Positions 6,864 to 14,041 of a stretch of 21,421 bases of DNA are shown in pieces. The translations under genes were made by a program, and so were the position numbers. Numbering within the stretch: the stretch's first letter is position 1; each line of letters starts with the position of its first letter. The notes under the pieces were generated by a model that saw only the letters and a list, made by a program, of their open reading frames with translations, searched no databases and was not told where the DNA came from. The DNA comes from Thiobacillus sp. UBA3361 (GTDB lineage: Bacteria > Pseudomonadota > Gammaproteobacteria > Burkholderiales > Thiobacillaceae), in assembly GCA_002360535.1 (NCBI GenBank), contig DEQR01000045.1:66306-87726 (forward strand), in the 5' to 3' direction.

Positions 6864-7726
6864 GATCGGTCTCCCGAGGCGGTGAACAGGGCTTGCACTG
6901 CCGCCTCGTCCAGGCGGTATTCCCGGTTGCAGATGTCGTCGTGCAGGCGGATCTCCCCGCGCTCGGCCAGGATGTCCCGGCACTCGTCCGGACCCAGGCC
7001 GCGCAGGGCATGATGAATCTTGTCCCAGTCTTCCGGGCAATGGTAAGCGACCGGGCGCGGGTCATAGACGCGGATGTCCTCCTCGCCGAACAGCCGGGTC
7101 AGCAGTTGCACGCTGCCCAGGTCCAGCAGTTCCCGGTCCCGTGCCGTCTCGGCCAGGGTTTGCAGACGGTTCCAGCCGTCCGCGTCGCGCCGGTCGGCCT
7201 CGGGCAGCTTCTGCAGGAACAGGCCGGCCGCGGATCGGTCGTCGGCGGCCAGAAAGAGGCGGGCCGGCTGCTGTTCGGAGCGGGCCAGGTAGTGCTCGAA
7301 GACGGACGCCAAGGAGTCTCCGTCCAGGGGCACCAGGCTTTGATAGGGGATGTCCAGGCCGGCCACGTCGAGGGTCAGGGCCAGTTGCCCGTGGCCCAGC
7401 AATTCCGGCACCGGCGCTGGCCGGACGTCGGGATCGGCGCGCGCCATGCCGCGCAGGCGCAGGTCGCGGTCGCAGTCCAGTACCAGCAGGTTGATCGGCC
7501 CTTCACCGCGCAGTTGGAACGTCATGCGGCCGGGTTGTTTCAGGTTGGCGGCGATCAATACCGTCACCGCCGCCATCTGCCCCAGCAGTTCGGCCACGCA
7601 GGGCGGGTAGTCCCGGCCGGCCTGCATCTCCCGCCAGGAGGTTTGCAGATGCACGAAGGCGCCGCGCACATCCAGTGCCTCGAACAGGAAAGAACGGATG
7701 TAGTCGCTGGGGGGCTGGGCGGACAC
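6860..7726 (-). CDS. hslO: Hsp33-family redox-regulated chaperone with degenerate zinc motif
   Basis: 288 residues, the normal Hsp33 length. DYIRSFLFEALDVRGAFVHL at the N-terminus, GRMTFQLRGEGPINLLVLDC, and a C-terminal VAYHCPEDWDKIHHALRGLG with EIRLHDDICNREYRLDE identify Hsp33. The family's redox switch is a CxC plus CxxC zinc site; here the first pair reads CPE and the second DDIC, so only two of the four cysteines remain. GTG 7726 is the start because an in-frame TGA lies just upstream. First gene of a tight operon (small outer-membrane protein, dgkA, mnmC). A TACAAT at 7762-7757 (minus) may be its -10. Normally a cytoplasmic holdase activated by oxidation; switching here may be altered. 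Confidence 0.92.
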   Translation of the reverse strand: MSAQPPSDYIRSFLFEALDVRGAFVHLQTSWREMQAGRDYPPCVAELLGQMAAVTVLIAANLKQPGRMTFQLRGEGPINLLVLDCDRDLRLRGMARADPDVRPAPVPELLGHGQLALTLDVAGLDIPYQSLVPLDGDSLASVFEHYLARSEQQPARLFLAADDRSAAGLFLQKLPEADRRDADGWNRLQTLAETARDRELLDLGSVQLLTRLFGEEDIRVYDPRPVAYHCPEDWDKIHHALRGLGPDECRDILAERGEIRLHDDICNREYRLDEAAVQALFTASGDRS

Positions 7727-7823
7727 GGGTCAGGGAGATGGGTTGCGGCGCCGGCTATTGTAAGCAATCGGCGCCCCGCGCCGTCCTATGCTGAAGATGA
7801 TCCGCCACGGCAAGGGGGACGCC

Positions 7824-8675
7824 ATGAAACTGCTCACCTGGAACATCCAATGGGGCCGCGGCCTGGACGGCCGTGTCGATCTGCCGCGCATCGTCGGGAG
7901 CGTCCGCGGGCTGGGGGACTTCGATGTCATCTGCCTGCAGGAGGTGGCGGTCAATTTCCCCGGCCTGCCCGGCAGCCGGGGCGAGGACCAAGTAGCCGAA
8001 CTGGCCGCCCTGTTGCCCGGTTACACCCCGGTCTATGGCCCGGCCACTGACCTGCCGGACGGTCGGGGCGGGCGCAAGCGCTTCGGCAACCTGATCCTGA
8101 GCCGGCTGCCGCTGGGCCAGGTATGGCGGCACCTGCTGCCCTGGCCCGTGGATGCGGCCGTGCCCAGCATGCAGCGGGTGGCGGTGGAGGCGGTGGTGGA
8201 AGCGGACGTGGGCACGGTACGCGTGCTGACCACCCATCTGGAGTACTACTCCCGGCCCCAGCGTCTGGCCCAGATCGACGCCCTGCGCACCCTGCACGCC
8301 GAGGCCTGCGCCCATGCCCGCGCGCCCCGGCGCGGCAAAGGGGAGGAGGGCGGCAGTTTCCAGGTGTACGCCCGCCCGGCGGCGGCCATCTTGTGCGGCG
8401 ACATGAACTATCCCGCCGAGGCGGAGGAGCGGGACCGCATGCTGGAGTCCTACACGGACGGCACCCCGGGCTGGCGCGACAGCTGGAGCGTGCTGCATCC
8501 CGGCGCGCCGCATGCCCCCACCGTGGGGATACATCCCGTGGACTTCGTCGATCGGCCGGCTTGCTTCGACTTCGTTTTCATCACCGAGGACCTGGCGCCG
8601 CGGCTGCGTGCCCACGGCATCGACGCGGCGACCGAGGCCTCCGACCACCAGCCGGTATGGGTCGATCTGGCCTAA
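7824..8675 (+). CDS. endonuclease/exonuclease/phosphatase (EEP) family hydrolase
   Basis: 283 residues with all EEP landmarks: TWNIQWGRG (residues 5-13, metal-site Asn), CLQE (Glu40), TTHLEYY (136-142), GDMNYP (192-197, catalytic Asp/Asn), CFDFVF (247-252) and the terminal SDHQPVW (273-279). The fold covers phosphodiesterases acting on DNA, phosphoinositides or sphingomyelin; the substrate cannot be told. No signal peptide. The start ATG 7824 has AAGGGGG close upstream; an ATG at 7788 in frame has no ribosome site. Its stop overlaps that of msrA by 4 bp on the opposite strand. A second, decayed EEP gene lies at 20987-21295. Confidence 0.9.
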   Translation: MKLLTWNIQWGRGLDGRVDLPRIVGSVRGLGDFDVICLQEVAVNFPGLPGSRGEDQVAELAALLPGYTPVYGPATDLPDGRGGRKRFGNLILSRLPLGQVWRHLLPWPVDAAVPSMQRVAVEAVVEADVGTVRVLTTHLEYYSRPQRLAQIDALRTLHAEACAHARAPRRGKGEEGGSFQVYARPAAAILCGDMNYPAEAEERDRMLESYTDGTPGWRDSWSVLHPGAPHAPTVGIHPVDFVDRPACFDFVFITEDLAPRLRAHGIDAATEASDHQPVWVDLA

Positions 8676-9238
8676 CCGTCCGGCTTAAGCAATGCGGCGA
8701 ACCGCTGCCGGAACTTGGCCACCTTGGGACTGACCACGAACATGCAGTAGGGCTGGCCGGGGTGCTGTTCGTAGTAGGCCCTGTGGTAGTCCTCGGCGGG
8801 CCAGAAGGGGCTGGCCGGGCTGACCTCGGTGACGATGGGTGCGTCGAATACACCCGCGGCGTCCAGCCGGGCGAGGGTTTCGCGGGCCACGGCCTCCTGT
8901 TGCGGGTCGTGGAAAAAGATAACCGAGCGGTACTGGCTGCCCACGTCGTTGCCCTGGCGGTCAGGGGTGGTGGGGTCGTGGATGGCGAAGAACACCTCCA
9001 GAATCTGTGCATAGCTCACCTGGCCGGGATCGAAGGTGATCCGCACCACTTCAGCGTGGCCGGTGGTCTCCTCGCACACCTGCCGGTAGGCAGGATGCGC
9101 CTGGTGTCCGCCCATGTAGCCGGAGGTCACGGCCGAGACCCCGCGCAGCCGGACATAGACCGCCTCCAGGCACCAGAAACAGCCGCCGCCCAGGGTGGCG
9201 GCGGCAAGGTTCGGTCGGGCTTCGGGCGATGCGGTCAT
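8672..9238 (-). CDS. msrA: peptide methionine-(S)-S-oxide reductase MsrA
   Basis: 188 residues. LGGGCFWCLEAVY carries the MsrA signature GCFW with catalytic Cys20. GVSAVTSGYMGG, THE-region GHAEVVRITFDP, and DPTTPDRQGNDVGSQYRSVIF are the usual substrate-binding blocks. It reduces the S-epimer of methionine sulfoxide using thioredoxin and repairs oxidised proteins. ATG 9238 is preferred over ATG 9262 because GGAGG lies 8 nt upstream of it; the longer reading would place this site inside the gene. It converges on the EEP gene, with stop codons overlapping in CTAA (8672-8675), and diverges from the HD-GYP gene. Confidence 0.96.
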   Translation of the reverse strand: MTASPEARPNLAAATLGGGCFWCLEAVYVRLRGVSAVTSGYMGGHQAHPAYRQVCEETTGHAEVVRITFDPGQVSYAQILEVFFAIHDPTTPDRQGNDVGSQYRSVIFFHDPQQEAVARETLARLDAAGVFDAPIVTEVSPASPFWPAEDYHRAYYEQHPGQPYCMFVVSPKVAKFRQRFAALLKPDG

Positions 9239-9362
9239 GGTCGTTTCCTCCGGGTTCGCCATTCGATGTCCGGGGCAGAAGCGAGTTCAATCCCATCCCT
9301 GTCCCGCGCCGACTGAGGCACAATGGGCCGGTTGCGAATTGTTGCCCTGGCGGGCCGGCAGG

Positions 9363-10622
9363 ATGAAAGAGGAACGCATCGCCATCGATCAGTTGCGTAT
9401 CGGGTTGTATGTCCGTCTGGATACCTGGATGGAACATCCCTTCCTGTTCAACGCCTTCAAGATACGCAACGACAAGCAGCTTGCCGCCCTCAGGTCGCTG
9501 GGGCTGAAGGATATCCTGTACGTGCCGGAGCGCAGCGATGCGCCGCCCCTGCCGCCCTCCTCGCAGCCCATGCCGGTCGTGGCCCGGGCCGAGCCCGACC
9601 CGGAGGTGCTGGCCCTGTGGGAGGAAAAGAAGGCACGCCGGGAAAAGGTGGCCGCGCGGCGTACCTCGGTGGCCCAATGCGAGCGCCAGTTTTCCCGCGG
9701 CGTGGACACGGTCAGGGCTCTGATGCGCAATCTGTTCGCACGGCCCCAGGAATCGGTGGTGCAGATCCGCGCGGTGATTACCGAGATGGTGGATTCCCTG
9801 CTTGCCGACAAGGATGTCCTGGTGCACGTGATGAGCAGCAAGCGCGCCGACGAGGGGGCCTACTACCACGCCATGAACGTCACCGTGCTGGCCCTGCTGC
9901 TGGGCCGGGCGGCGCAGCTGGACGACGGACAGCTGCATGACCTGGGCACGGGCTGCCTGCTGCACGACATCGGCAAGGAGCGCATTCCCAGCCAGATCCT
10001 GCGCAAGCCAGGCGCGCTGACCAGTGCCGAACGCGCCTTTTACGAGTTGCATGTGGAATACGGCCTGGAGATGGCCCTCAAGCTCCCCGACCTGCCGCGC
10101 GGCGCCCTGGAGGTGATCGCCTGTCATCACGAGATGCTCGACGGCAGCGGTTTCCCCGGCAAGCTGTCGGGGGACCGGGTGGGCCGCCTGGCACGCATTG
10201 CCGCCATCGCCAACCTCTTCGACAACCTGTGCAACCGCATCAACCTGGCCGATTCCATGACCCCGGCCGAGGCCCTGGCGCACATGTTCAAGCACTACGG
10301 GGGCAAGCTGGACGAAGCCCTGCTCAAGCTGTTCGTGCGGCAGATGGGGGTCTATCCGCCGGGCAGCGTGGTGCAGCTCAACAACGATGCCATCGGCATC
10401 GTCGTCAGCGTGCGTCCCGAGCAGTTGCTGCATCCCAACATCCTGATCTACGACACGGACGTGCCCAAGGAGGAGGCGGTGTTCTTCGATCTGGCGGAAG
10501 AGCCCGACCTGGCCGTGGTGCGCAGCCTGCGGCCGGCCGATCTGCCGCGGGAGGTGTACGACTATCTGAGCCCGCGCACCCGCGTCAGCTATGTGGTGGA
10601 GGACGGCCGCGAGGCCGTCTGA
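9363..10622 (+). CDS. DUF3391 / HD-GYP cyclic-di-GMP phosphodiesterase
   Basis: 419 residues. Residues 1 to about 130 match the DUF3391 N-terminal domain (IAIDQLRIGLYVRLD with WMEHPFLFNAFKI, then QLAALRSLGLKDILYVP). The HD-GYP domain follows: YYHAMNVTVLALLLGR, CLLHDIGKERIP (HD at 201-202), LHVEYGLEM and CHHEMLDGSGFPGKLSG (255-270). The GYP triplet reads GFP, a mild change with all metal-binding His/Asp residues retained, so an active phosphodiesterase that hydrolyses c-di-GMP to pGpG or GMP is likely. Cytoplasmic; no transmembrane segment or receiver domain. Such proteins lower c-di-GMP and favour motility over biofilm. Start ATG 9363 matches the domain's usual beginning. Confidence 0.93.
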   Translation: MKEERIAIDQLRIGLYVRLDTWMEHPFLFNAFKIRNDKQLAALRSLGLKDILYVPERSDAPPLPPSSQPMPVVARAEPDPEVLALWEEKKARREKVAARRTSVAQCERQFSRGVDTVRALMRNLFARPQESVVQIRAVITEMVDSLLADKDVLVHVMSSKRADEGAYYHAMNVTVLALLLGRAAQLDDGQLHDLGTGCLLHDIGKERIPSQILRKPGALTSAERAFYELHVEYGLEMALKLPDLPRGALEVIACHHEMLDGSGFPGKLSGDRVGRLARIAAIANLFDNLCNRINLADSMTPAEALAHMFKHYGGKLDEALLKLFVRQMGVYPPGSVVQLNNDAIGIVVSVRPEQLLHPNILIYDTDVPKEEAVFFDLAEEPDLAVVRSLRPADLPREVYDYLSPRTRVSYVVEDGREAV

Positions 10623-10664
10623 GGCGAGTCCGCGCGGCTGCCCGGAGCGGGCGGCGGCGATGTC

Positions 10665-12155
10665 CTAGCGGGGTTTCGCGCCGTTGCCGTTCTTGCGTTC
10701 GTCGCGCCGGCGCAGCACGGCCTGCACCAGTTCGTTGATGTCCTCGCCCGCGTCGGCCAGGCCGACGATGCGCTCGATGGTCTTGTCGTCCTGCTTGGCC
10801 CAGCGCAGCTGCCGTTTGCGAATGGCCTCCGGTTCGTAAAAGGCCCAGGGGTTCTGCCGGCGCAGCCATTCCGGATCGTCGCCGGCGTGGAAGGCGTAAT
10901 CCACCTCGTGCTGGGTGAAGTGCCGACCCAGGCGGCCGCGCACCTCCTGCTCGCGCGCCAGACGCATGAGCAGGTCGCGGTGGCGTTCGCGCGGAAAATC
11001 CAGCAGCAGATCGCTGCAGCTGCGCCGCAGCATGCCCGGCTCGGCCGGGTTGTCGGCCATCCGCGCCAGCCAGTCGAGGGTGTCCTCCAGGGACTCGGGG
11101 GTGTCCGACCAGGCGGCCTCCAGCACGCATTCCACGGCCTGGGCGCGGGCGTACCAGTTCAGTTGCCGGTCCGTGGCCAGTTGGCGCAACTGGGCATGCA
11201 CGAAGGCGTGCTTGTTATGGAAGAACGCCGGCCAGTAACCGCGCGTCCAGTCCCACAGGGTGTCCTGGGGGTGGTGGCTCATGTGGCCGAAGTATTCCAG
11301 CAGGGCGGCCGCGGCGGCCTCGCTGTCCATCTTTCCCAGCAGCATGATGGCGTGCAGCAGGCCCCACCATTCGCCGCGCATCTCCGGCTGGCCCCAGCGC
11401 TGGTTGTCGCGCACATGGGCGAGCAGCACGGGAATGATCCTGTCGCCCCGCGCCACGCAGGCCTGCATCAGGTTCCAGGGCGCCCGGTCCTCGCATTCCA
11501 TCAGCCTGGTGAACAAGGCCTTTTCACCGAGCCGCGCCAGTTCGGCGTCGGCGTAGGCCGGCGGCGGCGGCAGATCGACCAGCCAGTCGCGGCTCCTGGC
11601 CGGATCGACCAACTGGTGGCGCATGTGCCTGACGAGAGGTGCGAGCAGCACGGTGTTTTCGCGCACGAACTCGCCATGTTCGTCGGGCGGGAAACCCAAC
11701 TTGCGGGCGAACTGGCCGCTGTCGGCCATCAAGCGGATGAATTCCAGTCGGGTCTTCAGCGCGGGGAGGGCATCCATGCGCTTTCGCCAGGCGGGTTCGG
11801 CCAGATCGACCGCGTTCAGGAAACCCCGGCACCACAGGTCGGCCCGATACCCGTTGATGGCCGTGGTGCGCAGCAAAGGCTTGAAGGTGTTGTTGTCGGT
11901 GGCTTCGGCGATCTCCGCCAGGCCATCTTTCAACAGGCCGGTGAATTCATCGTCCATGACCGCCTTGTCCGCGCCTGGCAGCGCCTTGGGCCAGTCGATC
12001 TGGACCAGCGGGGCGGGGGTCAGGGCGATGCCCGTGAGGTAGCCGTGCAGCTCGACGGTGCTCGCGCCGGCCCGTTCGAGGCCGAGGCGGCGGCTCAGGC
12101 GGTGAAATTGTTCAAACATGAATTGGCCGTACGCGGGTAATGCGATGTCATCCAT
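10665..12155 (-). CDS. hypothetical protein with UPF0149/YecA-like N-terminus
   Basis: 496 residues. The start ATG 12155 (MDDIALPAYGQFMFEQFHRL) is the best available, though its ribosome site is poor. Residues about 30-60 (STVELHGYLTGIALTPAPLV) resemble the HGyltGl motif of UPF0149/YecA proteins. The rest is helical: EWWGLLHAIMLLGKMDSEAA and YARAQAVECVLEAAW look like HEAT-type repeats as in DUF1186-like proteins. The C-terminal SEC-C zinc motif of YecA is absent; the tail is basic. No signal peptide or membrane helix, so cytoplasmic. Function unknown. A short ORF with a strong ribosome site overlaps its start (12148-12219), suggesting translational coupling. It converges on the HD-GYP gene with 42 bp between stops. 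Confidence 0.82.
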   Translation of the reverse strand: MDDIALPAYGQFMFEQFHRLSRRLGLERAGASTVELHGYLTGIALTPAPLVQIDWPKALPGADKAVMDDEFTGLLKDGLAEIAEATDNNTFKPLLRTTAINGYRADLWCRGFLNAVDLAEPAWRKRMDALPALKTRLEFIRLMADSGQFARKLGFPPDEHGEFVRENTVLLAPLVRHMRHQLVDPARSRDWLVDLPPPPAYADAELARLGEKALFTRLMECEDRAPWNLMQACVARGDRIIPVLLAHVRDNQRWGQPEMRGEWWGLLHAIMLLGKMDSEAAAAALLEYFGHMSHHPQDTLWDWTRGYWPAFFHNKHAFVHAQLRQLATDRQLNWYARAQAVECVLEAAWSDTPESLEDTLDWLARMADNPAEPGMLRRSCSDLLLDFPRERHRDLLMRLAREQEVRGRLGRHFTQHEVDYAFHAGDDPEWLRRQNPWAFYEPEAIRKRQLRWAKQDDKTIERIVGLADAGEDINELVQAVLRRRDERKNGNGAKPR

Positions 12156-12219
12156 CAACGTCCGGTCCTGACGTGATAATGAAGATACTCTCGGTCGCCG
12201 GCGTTGCCGGATGTCGCAT
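12148..12219 (-). CDS. putative 23-residue leader ORF
   Basis: Minus-strand ATG 12219 sits 5 nt after a perfect AGGAGG (12230-12225), the best ribosome site in this neighbourhood. The frame begins MRHPATPATESIFI and ends in TGA at 12150-12148, so it overlaps the first 8 nt of the following 496-residue gene, which starts at 12155. This arrangement fits translational coupling through a leader peptide. An alternative is that the two frames were once joined and a small indel separated them. No known family; expression is inferred only from the ribosome site and overlap. Confidence 0.45.
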   Translation of the reverse strand: MRHPATPATESIFIITSGPDVDG

Positions 12220-12351
12220 TGCTGCCTCCTAGAATCTGGGTTGCCGGGGCAAGGGGATTGTCCCTCGGGCCGCGTCCAGACCCCATATCGGCACGAATGG
12301 GCGAGGGCTTGAATGCCCACCCAACCGGGTTACAACCCAGTATGTACGGGG

Positions 12352-13548
12352 CTATGACAGCAGGGTTTCCGCCAGTTTGACCCAGTAGCTGGCACCCAGG
12401 CCGAGCACCTGATCGTTGAAATCGTAGTGGGGGTTGTGCAGCATGCAGCCGCCTTCACCACTGCCGTTGCCGATCCAGACATAGCATCCGGGGCGTTCGC
12501 GCACCAGGTAGGCAAAATCCTCCGCCCCCATGGAGGGCCGCATGCCGTCGTTCACCCCGGATTCCCCTACCAGATCCAGCAACACCCGCCGGCAGGCCTC
12601 GGCCTCGGCGGCGGTGTTGACCGTGGGGGGGTAGCCCCGTTGGTAATCGAGCCCGATCTGCACCCCATGGGCGCTGGCGACGCCGTTGCAGATGCGCTCC
12701 ATGGCGGCCTCGATGCTGTCCTGCACCTCCGGCCGGAAGGCGCGTACCGTGCCACTCAGGGTGGCCTGTTCCGGGATGACGTTGTAGGCGCCGCCATCCG
12801 CGTGCAGTCGGGTGATGGACAGGACTGCCGAATCCAGCGGGTCGAGGGCGCGGCTGACGATGCCTTGCAGCGCGGAGACCAGCTGGGCCGCCGCGACCAC
12901 CGGGTCGCGGCCCTGGTGGGGCATGGCGGCATGGGCCCCGTGGCCGCGCAGGGTGATGTCGAAGGTGTCGGCGCTGGCCATCACCGGGCCGGCGTGCACC
13001 GCGAACTGGCCGGCGGGCAGTCCGGGCCAGTTGTGCATGCCGAACACCCGGTGCATGGGAAAACGCTCCAGCAGGCCCTCCTCGATCATCACCCGGGCGC
13101 CGCCGACGGTTTCCTCAGCGGGCTGGAAGATGAAATAGACGGTGCCATTGAAATTGCCCGTGGCGGCCAGGTACTGAGCGGCGGCCAGCAGCATGGCGGT
13201 GTGGCCGTCATGGCCGCAGGCGTGCATGCGTCCCTCGTGGCGGGAGCGGTGCGGGAACAGGTTCTGCTCCTGGATGGGCAGGGCGTCCATGTCGGCGCGC
13301 AGGCCGATGGAACGCTCGCCGCCGCCCGAACGTAGCACACCCACCACGCCGGTTTCGGCCAGGCCGCGGTGCGTCTCGATGCCCTGGGCTTCCAGGAAGG
13401 CGGCCACCCGATCGGCGGTGCGGGTCTCGGCGAAGGCCAGTTCTGGATGGGCGTGCAGGTCGTGGCGCAGGGCGACCAGTTCCGGCAGGCGCGCGCCGAT
13501 GGCCGGGATGACGGCGAGGGTGGTATTGGCGGTATGCTGATGGCTCAT
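12352..13548 (-). CDS. M20 family metallopeptidase / amidohydrolase (hippurate hydrolase type)
   Basis: 398 residues, the standard length. LVALRHDLHAHPELAFAETRT opens the family. IGLRADMDALPIQE, MHACGHDGHTAMLL (metal-binding Cys/His plus catalytic Asp), FQPAEETVGGARVMIEEG and FGMHNWPGLPAG are the catalytic-domain motifs; GHGAHAAMPHQGRDP begins the dimerisation domain, and SMGAEDFAYL with MLHNPHYDFND completes the metal site. Members cleave N-acyl or amide bonds in amino-acid conjugates such as hippurate, N-acetyl amino acids or IAA conjugates; the real substrate is not readable. Cytoplasmic. Start ATG 13548 lies only 34 bp from the divergent membrane-protein gene. Confidence 0.94.
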   Translation of the reverse strand: MSHQHTANTTLAVIPAIGARLPELVALRHDLHAHPELAFAETRTADRVAAFLEAQGIETHRGLAETGVVGVLRSGGGERSIGLRADMDALPIQEQNLFPHRSRHEGRMHACGHDGHTAMLLAAAQYLAATGNFNGTVYFIFQPAEETVGGARVMIEEGLLERFPMHRVFGMHNWPGLPAGQFAVHAGPVMASADTFDITLRGHGAHAAMPHQGRDPVVAAAQLVSALQGIVSRALDPLDSAVLSITRLHADGGAYNVIPEQATLSGTVRAFRPEVQDSIEAAMERICNGVASAHGVQIGLDYQRGYPPTVNTAAEAEACRRVLLDLVGESGVNDGMRPSMGAEDFAYLVRERPGCYVWIGNGSGEGGCMLHNPHYDFNDQVLGLGASYWVKLAETLLS

Positions 13549-13582
13549 AGATTGAGGTTAGCATGCGTCCACAGGAGTCCCC

Positions 13583-13975
13583 ATGAATACAGCCGGCGGC
13601 ACCGAGAACTCGAACCTGACCACCCTGACCCATGTCATGTACGGCCTGCATGCGTTCAGCGCCGTCACGGGGCTGCTGACGCCGGCCTTCGTGGTCACTG
13701 CCTTTCTGACCGGCTGGCCGTCGCTGATCGCCGTGCTGCTCAACTATATGAAGCGCGGCGAGGCGCGCGGCACTTGGCTGGAGAGCCATTTCCGCTGGCA
13801 GCTGCGCACCTTCTGGTACGCGGTGCTGTGGATCGGCCTGGCCATCCTTGTTGGCTTGACCATCATCGGCCTGCCCATCGCCTGGATGATCGTCTTCATC
13901 GCCGGCCTGTGGGTGCTGTACCGCATCGCGCGCGGCTGGCTGCGCCTGAACGGCCGGCAGGCCATGCCGATCTGA
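13583..13975 (+). CDS. small integral membrane protein (DUF4870-like)
   Basis: 130 residues with three predicted transmembrane helices: about 17-31 plus 35-55 near the N-terminus, and 78-118 containing two closely spaced segments (YAVLWIGLAILVGLTIIGLP; AWMIVFIAGLWVLYRIARG). The conserved-looking central block is NYMKRGEARGTWLESHFRWQ and the end is RGWLRLNGRQAMPI; this pattern is common in short proteobacterial membrane proteins related to DUF4870. Function unknown. AGGAG upstream supports ATG 13583. It may be cotranscribed with pgm, which starts 66 bp later, although pgm has a possible own promoter. Confidence 0.83.
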   Translation: MNTAGGTENSNLTTLTHVMYGLHAFSAVTGLLTPAFVVTAFLTGWPSLIAVLLNYMKRGEARGTWLESHFRWQLRTFWYAVLWIGLAILVGLTIIGLPIAWMIVFIAGLWVLYRIARGWLRLNGRQAMPI

Positions 13976-14000
13976 CCCCGCGCCTCGCGGGCGGTAAAAT
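13972..14000 (+). promoter_or_regulatory. possible promoter of pgm
   Basis: CTGACC (13972-13977) and TAAAAT (13995-14000) are spaced 17 bp and precede the pgm start at 14042. The -35 overlaps the stop of the membrane-protein gene. The -10 is good and the -35 is four of six; assignment is tentative. Confidence 0.4.
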
Positions 14001-14041
14001 CCCGAGGCATCATTCACGATGTTGACCAAGGGAGATTCACC

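Noticed and set aside
5934..7013. Open plus-strand frame of 359 codons
   Set aside because: It crosses mnmC, dgkA, the outer-membrane protein gene and hslO in antisense; its sequence is Gly/Gln-rich and without motifs.
10887..12140. Open plus-strand frame of 417 codons
   Set aside because: It is antisense to the 496-residue unknown gene. That gene was preferred because it has a natural amino-acid composition and a recognisable UPF0149-like motif.
12306..12345. Short hairpin GGGTTGTAACCC after the amidohydrolase stop (minus strand)
   Set aside because: The stem is only 5 bp and no T run follows, so it does not qualify as a terminator.
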